A stretch of 64,000 nucleotides of DNA from Stictocephala bisonia. Taxonomy: Eukaryota > Arthropoda > Insecta > Hemiptera > Membracidae. Location of the stretch: NCBI GenBank assembly GCA_035578905.1, contig JAQJVL010000308.1:714501-778500 (forward strand), read 5' to 3'. Shown piece by piece: positions 14,801 through 27,400 of this stretch (positions are counted from its first letter, which is position 1; the number at the start of each line of letters is the position of its first letter). A program made the position numbers and the translations under genes. The notes under the pieces were generated by a model. The model was not told the origin of the DNA. It did not search any database and worked only from the letters and a program-made list of their open reading frames with translations.

Positions 14801-17800
14801 ATGTGTATGGTCAGTTGTATGTGTATGGTCAGCTGTATGTGTATATTCTTATGTATATGTATGGTCACCTGTTTGTGTATGGTCAGTTGTATGTGTATGG
14901 TCAGTTGTATGTGTATGATCAGCTGTATGTGTATGGTCAGTTGTATGTGTATGTTTAGTTGTATGTGTATGGTCAGCTGTATGTTTATGGTCAGTTGTAT
15001 GTGTATGGTCAGCTGCATGTGTATGGTCAACTGTATGTGTTTGGTCAGCTGTATGTGTATGGTCAGCTATATGTGTATGGTCAGTTGTATGTGTATGGTC
15101 AGCTGTATGTGTATGGGCAGCTGTATGTGTATGGTCAGTTGTATGTGTATGGTCAGTTGTATGTTTATGGTCAGTTGTATGTGTATGGCCAGTTGTATGT
15201 GTATGGTCAGCTATATGTGTATGGTCAGTTGTATGTGTTTGGTCAGTTGTATGTCTATGGTCAGTTTTATGTGTATGGTCAGTTGTATGTGTATGTTCAG
15301 TTGTATGTGTATGTTCAGCTGTATGTGTATGTTCAGATGTACGTGTATGGTCAATTGTATGTGTATGGTCAGTTGTATGTGTATGTTTAGTTGTATGTGT
15401 ATGGTCAGCTGTATGTTTATGGTCAGTTGTATGTGTATGGTCAGCTTCATGTGTATGGTCAACTGTATGTGTTTGGTCAGCTGTATGTGTATGGTCAGCT
15501 ATATGTGTATGGTCAGTTGTATGTGTATGGTCAGCTGTATGTGTATGGTCAGCTGTATGTGTATGGTCAATTGTATGTGTATGGTCAGTTGTATGTGTAT
15601 GATGAGTTAAATGTGTATGGTCAGTTTTATGTGTATGGTCAGTTGAATGAGCATGTTCAGTTGTATGTGTATGGTCAGTTGTATGTGTATGGTGAGTTAT
15701 ATGTGTATCGTCAGTTGTATGTGTATGGTTAGCTGTATGTGTATGGTCAGTTGTATGTGTATATTCAGTTTTATGTGTATGGTCAGTTGTATGTGTATGG
15801 TGAGTTATATGTGTATGGTCAGCTGTATGTGTATTGTCAGCTGTATGTGTATGTTCAGTTGTATGTGTATGGTCAGCTGTATGTGTATGGTCAGCTGTAT
15901 GTGTATGTTTAGATGAATGTGTATGGTCAGTTGTATGTGTTTTATAGGCTGTATGTGTATGGTCAGCTGTATGTGTATAGTCAGTTGTATGTGTTTGGTC
16001 AGCTGTATGTGTATAGTCAGAAATATGTGTATGGTCAGTTGTATGTGTATGGACAGTTGTATGTGTATGGTCAGTTGTATATGTATAGTCAGCTGTATGT
16101 GTATGTTCAGCTGTATGTGTATGATCAGATGTATGTGTATGGTCAGCTGTATGTTTATGGTCAGCTGTATGTGAATGGTCAGTTATATGTGTATGGTCAG
16201 CTATATGTGAATGTTCAGTTGTATGTGTATGGTCAGCTATATGTGTATGGTCATTTGTATGTGTATGGTCAGTTGTATGTATACGGTGAGTTATATGTGT
16301 ATGGTCAGTTGTATGTGTATGGTCAGTTGTATGTGTATGTTCAGTTTTATGTGTATGTTCAGCTGTATGTGTATGTTCAGATGTATGTGTATGGTCAGCT
16401 GTATGTGTATTGTCAGTTGTATGTGTATTGTCAGTTGTATGTGTATGGTCAGTTGTATGTGTATGGTGAGTTATATATGTATGGTCAGTTGTATGTGTAT
16501 GGTCAGCTGTATGTGTATGGTAAGTTGTATGTGTATGTTCAGTTGTATGTGTATGGTCAGTTGTATGTGTATGGTCAGCTGTATGTGTATGGTCAGTTAT
16601 ATGTGTTAGGTCAGCTATAAGTGTATGGTAAGTTGTATGTGTATGGTCAGTTGTATGTGTATAGTCAGCTGTATGTGAATGGTCAGTTGTATGTGTATGG
16701 TCAGCTATATGTGTATGTTCAGATGTATGTGTATGGTCAGCTGTATGTGTATGGTCAGTTGTATGTGTATGTTCAGTTGTATGTGTATGATCAGCTGTAT
16801 GTGAATGGTCAGTTGTATGTGTATGGTCAGCTATATGTGTATGGTCAGTTGTATATGTATGGTCAGTTGTATGTGTATGGTCAGTTGTATGTATATGATG
16901 AGTTATATGTGTATGGTCAGTTGTATGTGTATGGTCAGTTGTATGTGTATGTTCAGTTTTATGTGTATGTTCAGCTGTATGTGTATTTTCAGCTGTATGT
17001 GTATGGTCAGCTGTATGTGTATGATCAGTTGTATGTGTATGGTCAGTTGTATGTGTATGGTGAGTTATATGTGTATGGTCAGTTGTATGTGTATGGTCAG
17101 CTGTATGTGCATGGTAAGTTGTATGTGTATGTTCAGTTGTATGTGTATGGTCAGTTGTATGTGTATGGTCAGTTGTATGTGTATGTTCAGCTGTATGTGT
17201 ATGTTCAGATGTATGTGTATGCTCAGCTGTATGTGTATGGTCAGTTGTATGTATATGGTCAGTTTTATGTGTATGGTCAGTTGTATGTGTATGTTCAGTT
17301 GTATGTGTATGGTCAGCTGTATGTGTATGGTCAGTTGTATGTGTATGTTCAGTTGTATGTGTATGTTCAGCTGTATGTGTATGTTCAGCTGTATGTGTAT
17401 GGTCAGCTGTATGTGTATCGTCAGTTGTATGTGTATTGTCAGCTGTATGTGTATGGTGAGTTATATGTGTATGGTCAGTTGTATGTGTATGGTCAGTTGT
17501 ATGTGTATGTTCAGTTGTATGTGTATGTTTAGCTGTAAGTGTATGTTCAGATGTATGTGTATGGTCAGCTGTGTGTGTATGATCAGTTGTATGTGTATGG
17601 TCAGTTGTATGTGTATGGTGAGTTATATATGTATGGTCAGTTGTATGTGTAACGTCAGCTGTATGTGTATGGTAAGTTGTATGTGTATGTTCAGTTGTAT
17701 GTGTATGGTCAGTTGTATGTGTATGTTCAGCTGTATGTGTATGTTCAGATGTATGTGTATGGTCAGCTTCATGTGTATGGTCAGTTGTATGTGTATGATC

Positions 17801-20800
17801 AGCTGTATGTGTATGTGCAGCTGTATTTGTATGTTCAGATGTATGTGTATGGTCAGCTGTATGTGTATGGTCAGTTGTATGTATATTGTCAGTTTTATGT
17901 GTATAGTCAGTTGTATGTGTATGTTCAGTTGTATGTGTATGGTCAGCTGTATGTGTATGGTCAGTTGTATGTGTATGTTCAGTTGTATGTGTATGTTCAG
18001 CTGTATGTGTATGTTCAGATGTATGTGTATGGTCAGCTGTATGTGTATGGTCAGTTGTATGTCTATGGTCAGTTTTATGTATATGGTCAGTTGTATGTGT
18101 ATGTTTAGTTGTATGTGTATGTTCAGCTGTATGTGTATGTTCAAATGTATGTGTATGGTCAGCTGTATGTGTATGGTCAGTTGTATGTGTATGGTCAGTT
18201 TTATGTGTATGGTGAGTTATATGTGTATGGTCAGTTGTATAAGTATGGTCAGCTGTATGTTTATGGTCAGTTGTATGTGTATGTTCAATTGTATGTGTAT
18301 GGTCAGTTTTATGTGTATATTCAGCTGTATGTGTATGTTCAGATGTATGTTTATAGTCAGCTGTATGTGTATGGTCAGTTGTATGTGTATGGTCAGCTGT
18401 ATTTGTATGGTCAGTTGTGTGTGTATGATCAGTTGTATGTGAATGGTCAGTGGTATGTGTTTGGTGAGTTATATGTGTATGGACAGTTGTATGTGTATGG
18501 TCAGCTGTATGTGTATGTTCAGATGTATGTGTATGGTCAGCTGTATATGTATGGTCAGTTGTATGTGTATGGCTAGTTGTATGTGTATGGTCAGCTATAT
18601 GTGTATGGTCAGTTGTATGTGTATGGTCAGCTGTATGTGTATGGTCAGTTGTATGTGTATCGTCAGTTGTATGTTTATGGTCAGTTGTATGTGTATGGTG
18701 AGTTATATGTGTATGGTCAGTTGTATGTGTATGGTCAGCTGTATGTATATGGTCAGTTGTATGTGTATGTTCAGTTGTATGTGTATGGTCAGTTGTATGT
18801 GTATGTTCAGCTGTATGTGTATTTTCAGATGTATGTGTATGTTCAGATGTATGTGAATGGTCAGTTGTATGTGTTTGGTGAGTTATATGTGTATGGTCAG
18901 TTGTATGTGTATGGTCAGTGGTATGTGTATGTTCAGATATATGTGTATGTTCAGCTGTATGTGTATGTTCAGATGTATGTGTATGGTCAGCTGTATATGT
19001 ATGGTCAGTTGTATGTCAATGGTCAGTTTTATGTGTTTGGTCAGTTTTATGTATTTGTTCAGTTGTATGTGTATGTTCAGCTGTATGTGTATGTTCAGAT
19101 GTATGTGTATGGTCAGCTGTATGTGTATGGTCAGTTGTATGTGTATGGTTAGCTGTATGTGTATGGTCAGTTTTATGTGTATGGTCAGTTGTATGTGTAT
19201 GGTGAGTTATATGTGTATGGTCAGCTGTATGTGTATGGTCAGCTGTATGTGTATGTTCAGTTGTATGTGTATGGTCAGTTGTATGTGTATGTTCAGCTGT
19301 ATGTGTATGTTCAGTTGTATGTTTATGGTCAGGTGTATGTGTATGGTCAGTTGAATGTGTATGGTCAGCTGTATATGTATGTTCAGCTGTATGTGTATGT
19401 TCAGATGTATGTGTATGGTCAGCTGTATGTGTATGGTCAGTTATATGTGTATGGTCAGCTGTATGTGTATGGTCAGTTCAATGTGTATGGTCAGCTGTAT
19501 GTGTATGGTCAGTTGTATGTGTTAGGTCAGCTATATGTGTATGGTAAGTTGTATGTGTATGGTCAGTTGTATGTGTATGGTCAGTTGTATGTGTATGGTG
19601 AGTTATATTTGTATGGTCAGTTGTATGTGTATGTTTAGCTGTATGTGTATGTTCAGATGTATGTGTATGGTCAGGTGTATGTGTATGGTCAGTTGTATGT
19701 CTATGGTCAGTTTTATGTGTATGGTCAGTTTTATGTGTATGTTCAGTTGTATGTGTAAGGTCAGCTGTATGTGTATGGTCAGTTGTATCTGTATGTTAAG
19801 TTGTATGTGTATGTTCAGCTGTATGTGTATGTTCAAATGTATGTGTATGGTCAGCTGTATGTGTATGGTCAGTTGTATGTGTATGGTGAGTTATATATGT
19901 ATGGTCAGTTGTATGTGTATGTTCAGCTGTATGTGTATGTTCAGATGTATGTGTATGGTCAGCTGTATGTGTATGGTCAGTTGTATGACTATGGTCAGTT
20001 TTATGTGTATGGTCAGTTGTATGTGTATGTTCAGTTGTATGTGTATGGTCAGCTGTATATGTATGGTCAGCTGTATGTGTATGGTCAGTTGTATGTGTAT
20101 GGTCAGCTGTATGTGTATATTCTTATGTATATGTATGGTCACCTGTTTGTGTATGGTCAGTTGTATGTGTATGGTCAGTTGTATGTGTATGATCAGCTGT
20201 ATGTGTATGGTCAGTTGTATGTGTATGTTTAGTTGTATGTGTATGGTCAGCTGTATGTTTATGGTCAGTTGTATGTGTATGGTCAGCTGCATGTGTATGG
20301 TCAACTGTATGTGTTTGGTCAGCTGTATGTGTATGGTCAGCTATATGTGTATGGTCAGTTGTATGTGTATGGTCAGCTGTATGTGTATGGTCAGTTGTAT
20401 GTTTATGGTCAGTTGTATGTGTATGGCCAGTTGTATGTGTATGGTCAGCTATATGTGTATGGTCAGTTGTATGTGTTTGGTCAGTTGTATGTCTATGGTC
20501 AGTTTTATGTGTATGGTCAGTTGTATGTGTATGTTCAGTTGTATGTGTATGTTCAGCTGTATGTGTATGTTCAGATGTACGTGTATGGTCAATTGTATGT
20601 GTATGGTCAGTTGTATGTGTATGTTTAGTTGTATGTGTATGGTCAGCTGTATGTTTATGGTCAGTTGGTTGTGTATGGTCAGCTGCATGTGTATGGTCAA
20701 CTGTATGTGTTTGGTCAGCTGTATGTGTATGGTCAGCTATATGTGTATGGTCAGTTGTATGTGTATGGTCAGCTGTATGTGTATGGTCAGCTGTATGTGT

Positions 20801-21200
20801 ATGGTCAATTGTATGTGTATGGTCAGTTGTATGTGTATGATGAGTTAAATGTGTATGGTCAGTTTTATGTGTATGGTCAGTTGAATGAGCATGTTCAGTT
20901 GTATGTGTATGGTCAGTTGTATGTGTATGGTGAGTTATATGTGTATCGTCAGTTGTATGTGTATTGTCAGCTGTATGTGTATGGTCAGTTGTATGTGTAT
21001 GGTCAGTTGTATGTTTATGGTCAGTTGTATGTGTATGGCCAGTTGTATGTGTACGGTCAGCTATATGTGTATGGTCAGTTGTATGTGTTTGGTCAGCTAT
21101 ATGTGTATGGTCAGTTGTATTTGTATGGTCAGTTATGTGTATGGTCAGTTGTGTGAGTATGGTGTTTTATATGTGTATGGTCTTTTGAAATTGTGTGAGT
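5853..21200. repeat. 18-bp minisatellite array B, ~15.3 kb with kilobase-scale higher-order repeats
   Basis: About 850 copies of the same 18-bp unit as array A, with a characteristic variant TATGTTCAG alternating with TATGGTCAG. Rare variants act as landmarks and show three large higher-order copies beginning near 6.3, 10.45 and 15.9 kb. The landmark ATAGGCTG recurs at about 6370, 10474 and 15945. The landmark GTGTGTATGATCAGTTG recurs at about 9114, 13199 and 18419; the last two copies are exactly 5220 bp (290 units) apart. A 1-bp deletion near 10585 shifts the phase once. The array is G/T-rich on the + strand. It degrades at its right end (21130-21190). Confidence 0.97.
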
Positions 21201-21277
21201 CAGTCATAATTTGGCTGTTGAGGTACCGTCACTCATACAGTCGACTCTTGGCTAATATAGTTGACTTAGCTAATAGT

Positions 21278-21935
21278 ATGTATGTCATTTTTAGGCGTTT
21301 ACCTCTACTTCGCTTCTCTGTATTAGTAGAAACCATGGCATTGTCAAAAAGAGTTCTTGGTGGACGGAGTTCAGTATTATGGACTGTTCTTGGTGTAAAT
21401 GTGCCCGGCTATTGTATGCCTATTATTCATACTTTTTTACTTGTTTTGCGTCTGGAATTCAATAGTGCGGAACTGCTTTTGTAGAATAGTCCCTATGGCC
21501 TGTTTGAAATGTAGAAATATACTATTTTAATTTTCTTTGTTTAGGGAACCATGCATTTATTCTATATTTGGAGGTTAGCAAGTTAAATCTATTGAATTTG
21601 TTATTTTCTGGGTTTATGTTACCTATGCTGCTGCAAGTTTAAATGGTTCTATAATTCTATGATATCGGTATAAGGTCTTTCCGGAGCTGAGGCTGTCGGC
21701 CGTGTTGGTTTTAATCCCATAAGAACAATGTTATTTGCGAATCCTTATTTTTTCGTTATTTATTGACCAAAAGTTGTGCATGAGGTATCATTTTAAACTT
21801 TATCGAATTGCACATTAGGTTTGCTTTTGATATTTTGAATACATACGCCTAGTTTTGAAAAATAGGAGAAAATAAAAACTTTAATCTAAATATGTTTTAT
21901 ATATAAGTAATTAGGAGTTCGCAGAACAATCTCAA
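21278..21935. repeat. Unique segment, copy 2 of the ~650-bp direct duplication
   Basis: Near-identical to 5199-5838. This copy looks more complete: it contains GGAATTCAATAG absent from copy 1 and continues past GCAGAACAATCTCAACGCAC into unique DNA. Together with copy 1 it gives the order array-unique-array-unique, so the whole module seems to have been tandemly duplicated, with one array expanding strongly afterwards or before. Confidence 0.9.
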
Positions 21936-22088
21936 CGCACAATTAATTCCATTCTTGATCATCAAATTCAATTTGTTTGGAAAATCTGTTTAAAAATAAC
22001 TGTTTAGTTTCGATATGTGTGATTGTATGTCAGGTACGGAAATAACATTGTTCTTATGGGGTTAAAACCAAAATGGTTGACAGCCTCC
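21689..22088. mobile_element. Small inverted-repeat (MITE-like) element
   Basis: The segment at 21689-21740 (GAGGCTGTC...TTTTAATCCCATAAGAACAA...TTATTTGCG) is matched in reverse complement at 22036-22088 (CGGAAATAACATTGTTCTTA...GACAGCCTC). The arms are about 50 bp and 80-90% identical by eye, and the spacer is about 300 bp. No coding capacity or clear target-site duplication was found. Only the left arm is present in the duplicate flank near 5605-5655. Confidence 0.6.
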
Positions 22089-22096
22089 AACACACT

Positions 22097-24150
22097 CTGC
22101 AGACTCATAATTTAAAGTTAGTCAGAATGTTCTTGCTTAAACATAGTGGATTATTTTATTTTTTAATATATTGTATTTTATAATAATAAAGTATAAAATG
22201 TGACATAAAATAATCTAATATTATATTTTTTATTATTTTACTATATCACATTTTATATAATTAACTTATAATAAATAATAACATATTACCTTTTATTACT
22301 AATATTCATCGTAAACAATAATAAATTTACGGATAAACGGAGGTATAGTATAAAACCGTGGAAGACCGAATTCAGAATAATCCAAAAAGAAGATGGCAAT
22401 ATAGGCAGCAACTGAAATAAGATTTCTACAAGAGGTTCCGAAGTGAATATCTTGAAAAATTACTACTACATTCAAAGACAAAAAATAAAAACAATACAAA
22501 ATGGTAATGTAGTAATTGTGGGCAGTGACAACTTGAAGTGTCTAGGCTTGACCTTGAGCAAACATTGAAAACTGTATCCTGGTAAAGATAGAACTATTTG
22601 AATGGTTCATCTTAAACTTCAAAAGTGATATCAATTGTAAGGCCTAAAACTATTTATACTTTGGAATATGCAGCTGCAGTTCCGAAAAAGAAAGAAAGGT
22701 CATCTCAAAAAAAAAATAACAAAGATAATTAAATTAAAGAACAGAGAGAGACAAGAAAATGTATTCACACAGGACGGAAATAAAACATCAATGAGGTATA
22801 TACAATACAAATATTTAACATACGTAGAGTTCTTACCAATGGCTCAAGTGGGAGAATGTTGGTATTGTATTATGGGATTATATTTTCATTAAGGGTATTC
22901 GTCCGAGCGCCCAGTTTAGCGCTCTAAGGAATTTTGTTATAGATTTTATCACAACTGCCGCTAAGAGTAGTAATGATCCTGACTCACTAACGAACTAGCA
23001 ATGTATTCCCTCCCCTCTCTCCCCCTTATAGCCCGAATCTGCCCCGCCCCGCAAATTCGACAGATGGGCATAACTTTCAAATTTATAGTAAACTCTAACA
23101 ATGAATTATATATATATTATTAATCTACTTTTTTTTGCAAAAGATGACTGTACAAATTTCAACTCAACATTTGAACAAATAACATTTATAGAAAAATAAT
23201 TGGTATCACTTCAAAAATTATTATTTTTTTTTTTTTTTAGATTTATAATATACTAAGTTGATTAGTACCTTTTGTCCACTATATTCTCAAAATTTTGATA
23301 AATTTTATCACACGGTTTGTTCATGCATTATGCACCAAAAGGGCCAAATTAGTCACTTTAGGCAGCCTTATCTCCATAAAGACACTTTTTATAATGTTTT
23401 CCCGTAACACATTTATTACCTACATAGATACTAACAATTTTACTAAACAAAATTTTCAGAATACAATTTTTACTTAAGAATACTATGTTTATTTCAAAAT
23501 ATAGAGTTTCTGTGGCAGCTCTTGCGAGAGTTGTTGTATTTTATTGATTGTGAAATGTGGACAGTAGGCCGAAAGGAAAATAATGAATTACTTTTTATTT
23601 TGTTTTTACATTGTTAATTTAATATATTTTGTGGTGTTTGACTTCCACGATGAACTTTTTCACGATATGTTTAGCCTTTTATTGTAATATTGTAGCCTTC
23701 TACAAGACCGTAATCCTGCAAGTCGTTCACGCCTACACCATATTATGTATGGCTTTCCATCAGTGATTGGCTATTTTGTAAATATCTTTTATAGTTATAT
23801 TTTTCCCAGTGTCACATTGGAATAATCCAAAACTATAGTATTTCCATTGGAAGGATAAAATAGTACTTATTCTAAAATACCAAAAGTGAGGCTTGTAATA
23901 TATTATAATTTGGGAAAGTATAAGCTCCCCTCGCATATTGCGTCGAAATAAATCACGATTTTGTAAATATAGGTCTCATATTTTTCAAATATATTATAGT
24001 ATAAATGATTCTTCTCTTATAATGACTTCCACTCAGTAGACTGCCTCATAATATTAGGAAAAATATCAACGCAAAATCATCAAATTCTCCATGTTTTAAC
24101 GATTAAAATAACGAGCTATACTATGAATTTTTCATATAAAATAAAAGTGA
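22097..24150. other. Intergenic AT-rich region upstream of the protease gene
   Basis: It contains an AT-rich imperfect palindrome around 22160-22290 (TATAAAATGTGACATA against TATCACATTTTATA) and a poly-T run at about 23224-23239. A GC-richer patch lies at 22890-23070. Nothing here supports a gene; the short open frames lack motifs. Confidence 0.5.
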
Positions 24151-24153
24151 ATG

Positions 24154-24160
24154 TATAAAA
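24154..24160 (+). promoter_or_regulatory. Candidate TATA box of the protease gene
   Basis: TATAAAA lies 249 bp upstream of the first ATG. Insect initiator-like TCAGT motifs occur nearer the start (about 24308-24330), in a patch with a repeated AGTCTCGCGCTGTC. Transcription could therefore start near 24185 from the TATA box, or near 24310 from an initiator. The choice cannot be made from sequence alone. Confidence 0.3.
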
Positions 24161-24408
24161 GGAAATCCATGGCCTATATTTAAGACTCGATAAAGAACTG
24201 TAGCGGATACAAACCGGACTTTGGTAGGCGTCCCTACTATTATTTCCTTTTCTCTTGTGTGCAGAACGTGGACTCCCGTTATAGCTTCCTCCTATAGTCT
24301 CGCGCTGTCAGTCGCGCTTCCTCAGTCAGTCTCGCGCTGTCTCAGGCATGCCATTAGCTAATGATGCGTCCCGATACAGTCGCTGCCCTGTCCTTCAGTT
24401 GACCAGTG

Positions 24409-24459
24409 ATGGCCGCCCCCGCCACCCTCCTCATCATCTTGTTTGCCTCCCATGTTTTG
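24409..24459 (+). CDS. Protease exon 1: start codon and signal peptide
   Basis: It encodes 17 residues (MAAPATLLIILFASHVL), a hydrophobic secretion signal, then a consensus donor TTG|GTGAGT. The ATG has G at -3 and G at +4. Upstream ATGs exist: one at 24361 is in the same frame but closes at TGA 24400-24402, forming a 13-codon upstream ORF ending just before the start, and one at 24348 is out of frame and overlaps the coding start. This could dampen translation. The start was chosen because it is the only in-frame ATG giving a signal peptide that splices in phase to exon 2. Confidence 0.75.
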
Positions 24460-27400
24460 GTGAGTGATAAGCTATCCAAATGGCAAAAAAGTTTGTTTAA
24501 TCGTGTTAGAAATTAATTAGAATATTTATGGTTTTTATAATTATTATTTGTAGTTGTGGGGAATCATTGAAACGCTCTTTTCCCTTTAAAACTGTATGAA
24601 CGAAATATATAAAAACACTATTTATAATAAGGGAATCTAATCAACACTTTTTGAGTTCTTTGTACACATACAAACGGAAGTTTGATTTTTGTATATGTTG
24701 ATACATTGAAATGAAAATATATCAATAATAAACCCAACATTATGAAAGACTGTGTACAACATTAAGAGAGAAACGTAGGTACAAAAGAGAATATAACCCT
24801 CGTATGTATGAGTACATGTAGCCTACCGTTGAATTTTGTTGTTTTAGTATGACTTTTAATTAGCATTTATTTCAAACCCATCTTTTTCTTTAATTTTGTT
24901 TAACTGGAACAATTTTCTTATTTATTTTTGAAAGAGGTAAAATAAAACAATACAAAAAGTTAAGTCAAATATGTAAAAATGTGTAGTGAATGATGCTCCT
25001 AAACGTCAAATATTCTACTTCGAAATATTTTAATCTTAAACAATATAATCTAAATACTGGCTCAGTGAAAGTATCACCAAACCGATACTTCTCTAACTTC
25101 AGTTTGTTGATCTAGTACTGTCAATTTTCATTCTTAAATTTGTTAGGTTGTTTTATTAATAAGTTAAAGGATGTCTAATTTTACCAAGTGAAGTTAAGTC
25201 TAAGAAGTCTTTTCTAACATTTAACCTGGGATTGTCAGGTGTCTAAATCAAAATGTGTGACAAATCACAATACACAAGATGAATTATCAACACATGTTTA
25301 TTTACCAATCGTTAGTTATGTGATTAAATCTATATATATAAGCGAAAGTTAGTGTGTTTGTCATTTATGTATTACTAAACCACTCACCGAATTGCCATGA
25401 GACTTTGGGAAGTTGTAGAGTTCACTCCCTGCGAGGTTTCTGGCTGGCTTCATTAACTTCCAGCTCAAGGGCTCCACCCCAGTGGCTTTTAAAGTTTCAA
25501 TGATGATGTAATCAAGTTACTTTATTTATTTGACACCATCAGCTGTTAGATAAAAACAAATAAAATGAACACTTTTGAAATATGCCAAGTGATGCTTATT
25601 GAAATTTAAATTTAAAATAAACTAACATTGTTAATCTCGAGTCAAGGTACGTGTAAAGAGTTAGTTTGTACTAAAGAGCTAGTTTGCACTAAAAAAATAC
25701 TCTTTGAATTAAATTCGTAACAGCTAAAAAGTAGGCTATATTTATGACAATAACTGTAAACAGAACGAAAATTTAGTGCTATTGGATTTTGAATTTTTTT
25801 TACTAAAAAGATTTCCTTATTTCAACACATTTACTCAACAAAATATGCGCAAAACAGTTTTTTTAATAAAAAGAACCTATCCAGACCATCTGCATGTAAT
25901 TGGGTTAAAATAAGTGTAGGTCTATTGCGAACTGAGAGCACTGCATCACAGATCAGTAAAAGGCAACTGAACAATTAAACCCCTTTAGGTATTTAAACAC
26001 AGTTTCTTTGGATTTAAAACGATATTTTTTATGTTTAAATCATCATTTAGAGCCAACTTATCATACAAACTTTAAATTCATCAAAAATTGATATTAAATA
26101 CTATGAAGAAAAAGTTAAAATTAAAATCAACCTTCGCATATTTTTATCAAATTCTCTACAGTTATATAGGTTATATTAGTAAACAAACATACTAAATAGT
26201 TAATTCTCTACAGTTATATAGGTTATATTAGTAAACAAACATACTAAATAGTTAATTCTCTACAGTTATATAGGTTATATTAGTAAACAAACATACTAAA
26301 TAGTTAATTCTCTACAGTTATATAGGTTATATTAGTAAACAAACATACTAAATAGTTAATTCTCTACAGTTATATAGGTTATATTAGTAAACAAACATAC
26401 TAAATAGTTAATTCTCTACAGTTATATAGGTTATATTAGTAAACAAACATACTAAATAGTTAATTCTCTACAGTTATATAGGTTATATTAGTAAACAAAC
26501 ATACTAAATAGTTAATTCTCTACAGTTATATAGGTTATATTAGTAAACAAACATACTAAATAGTTAATTCTCTACAGTTATATAGGTTATATTAGTAAAC
26601 AAACATACTAAATAGTTAATTCTCTAAATGAAACAATGTGTAGTTAAGTGATTTTCTGTCAAGGCAGTTTTCCTCATATCAGAAGTTGACTGCATGCCTA
26701 ATATTCATGCAGTTAAATTTATCTTACTGATCTCTGCAAATGTAGGCTACATTTATCTTGTGGCGTAATATGATTTTACTAGGTTCCTGATAAGCTTGAG
26801 TGTCAGTTAGTTTATTATAGTTATCTTTAAAACTGCAAAATATTACTAAGGAATTTTGTCTTATAGCTTATGAACATTGTCACTTCAGTTTACACGAAAA
26901 AATGATAATTATAAATCTTTTTATCCGATTTATTGCTTTTATTTGTCTTTATATTTCAAGTATGAAAATTACGTGAACAGGAAGTCCACGTTCGAGATTT
27001 ATGAGAAGTCCTATGTTACACAAACGCCTTAAACAGCTAAATGTATCGCCCAACATGGTTTATAGGGTCGCCTTAAACAGCTAAATGTATAGCCCAACTT
27101 GGTTTATAGGGTCGCCTTAAACGGCTAAATGTATAGTCCAACATGGTTTATAGGGTCACTTTAAACGGCTAAATGTATAGTCCAACATGGTTTATTGGGT
27201 CGCCTTAAACAGCTAAATGTATAGCCCAACATGGTTTATTGGGTCGCCTTAAACAGCTAAATGTATAGCCCAACATACAAGTTTTACTGAAACTTGTAGA
27301 AATGCTAACTACATTCAAGGCAGACAAGTTTGGGGGATAAATATTTATCATCAAGATCTGCTTAGGGTAACAATAATTTCATTAATTCATTAGCACCCTG

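Noticed and set aside
6338..15610. Open frames of 300-595 codons over array B that could be read as repetitive structural proteins
   Set aside because: Different frames and strands are open over the same DNA. They end only where a substitution creates a stop, and the higher-order repeat structure explains their recurrence.
26151..27276. CRISPR-like array of regularly spaced repeats
   Set aside because: The repeats are head-to-tail without unique spacers, in a eukaryotic intron; no cas genes.
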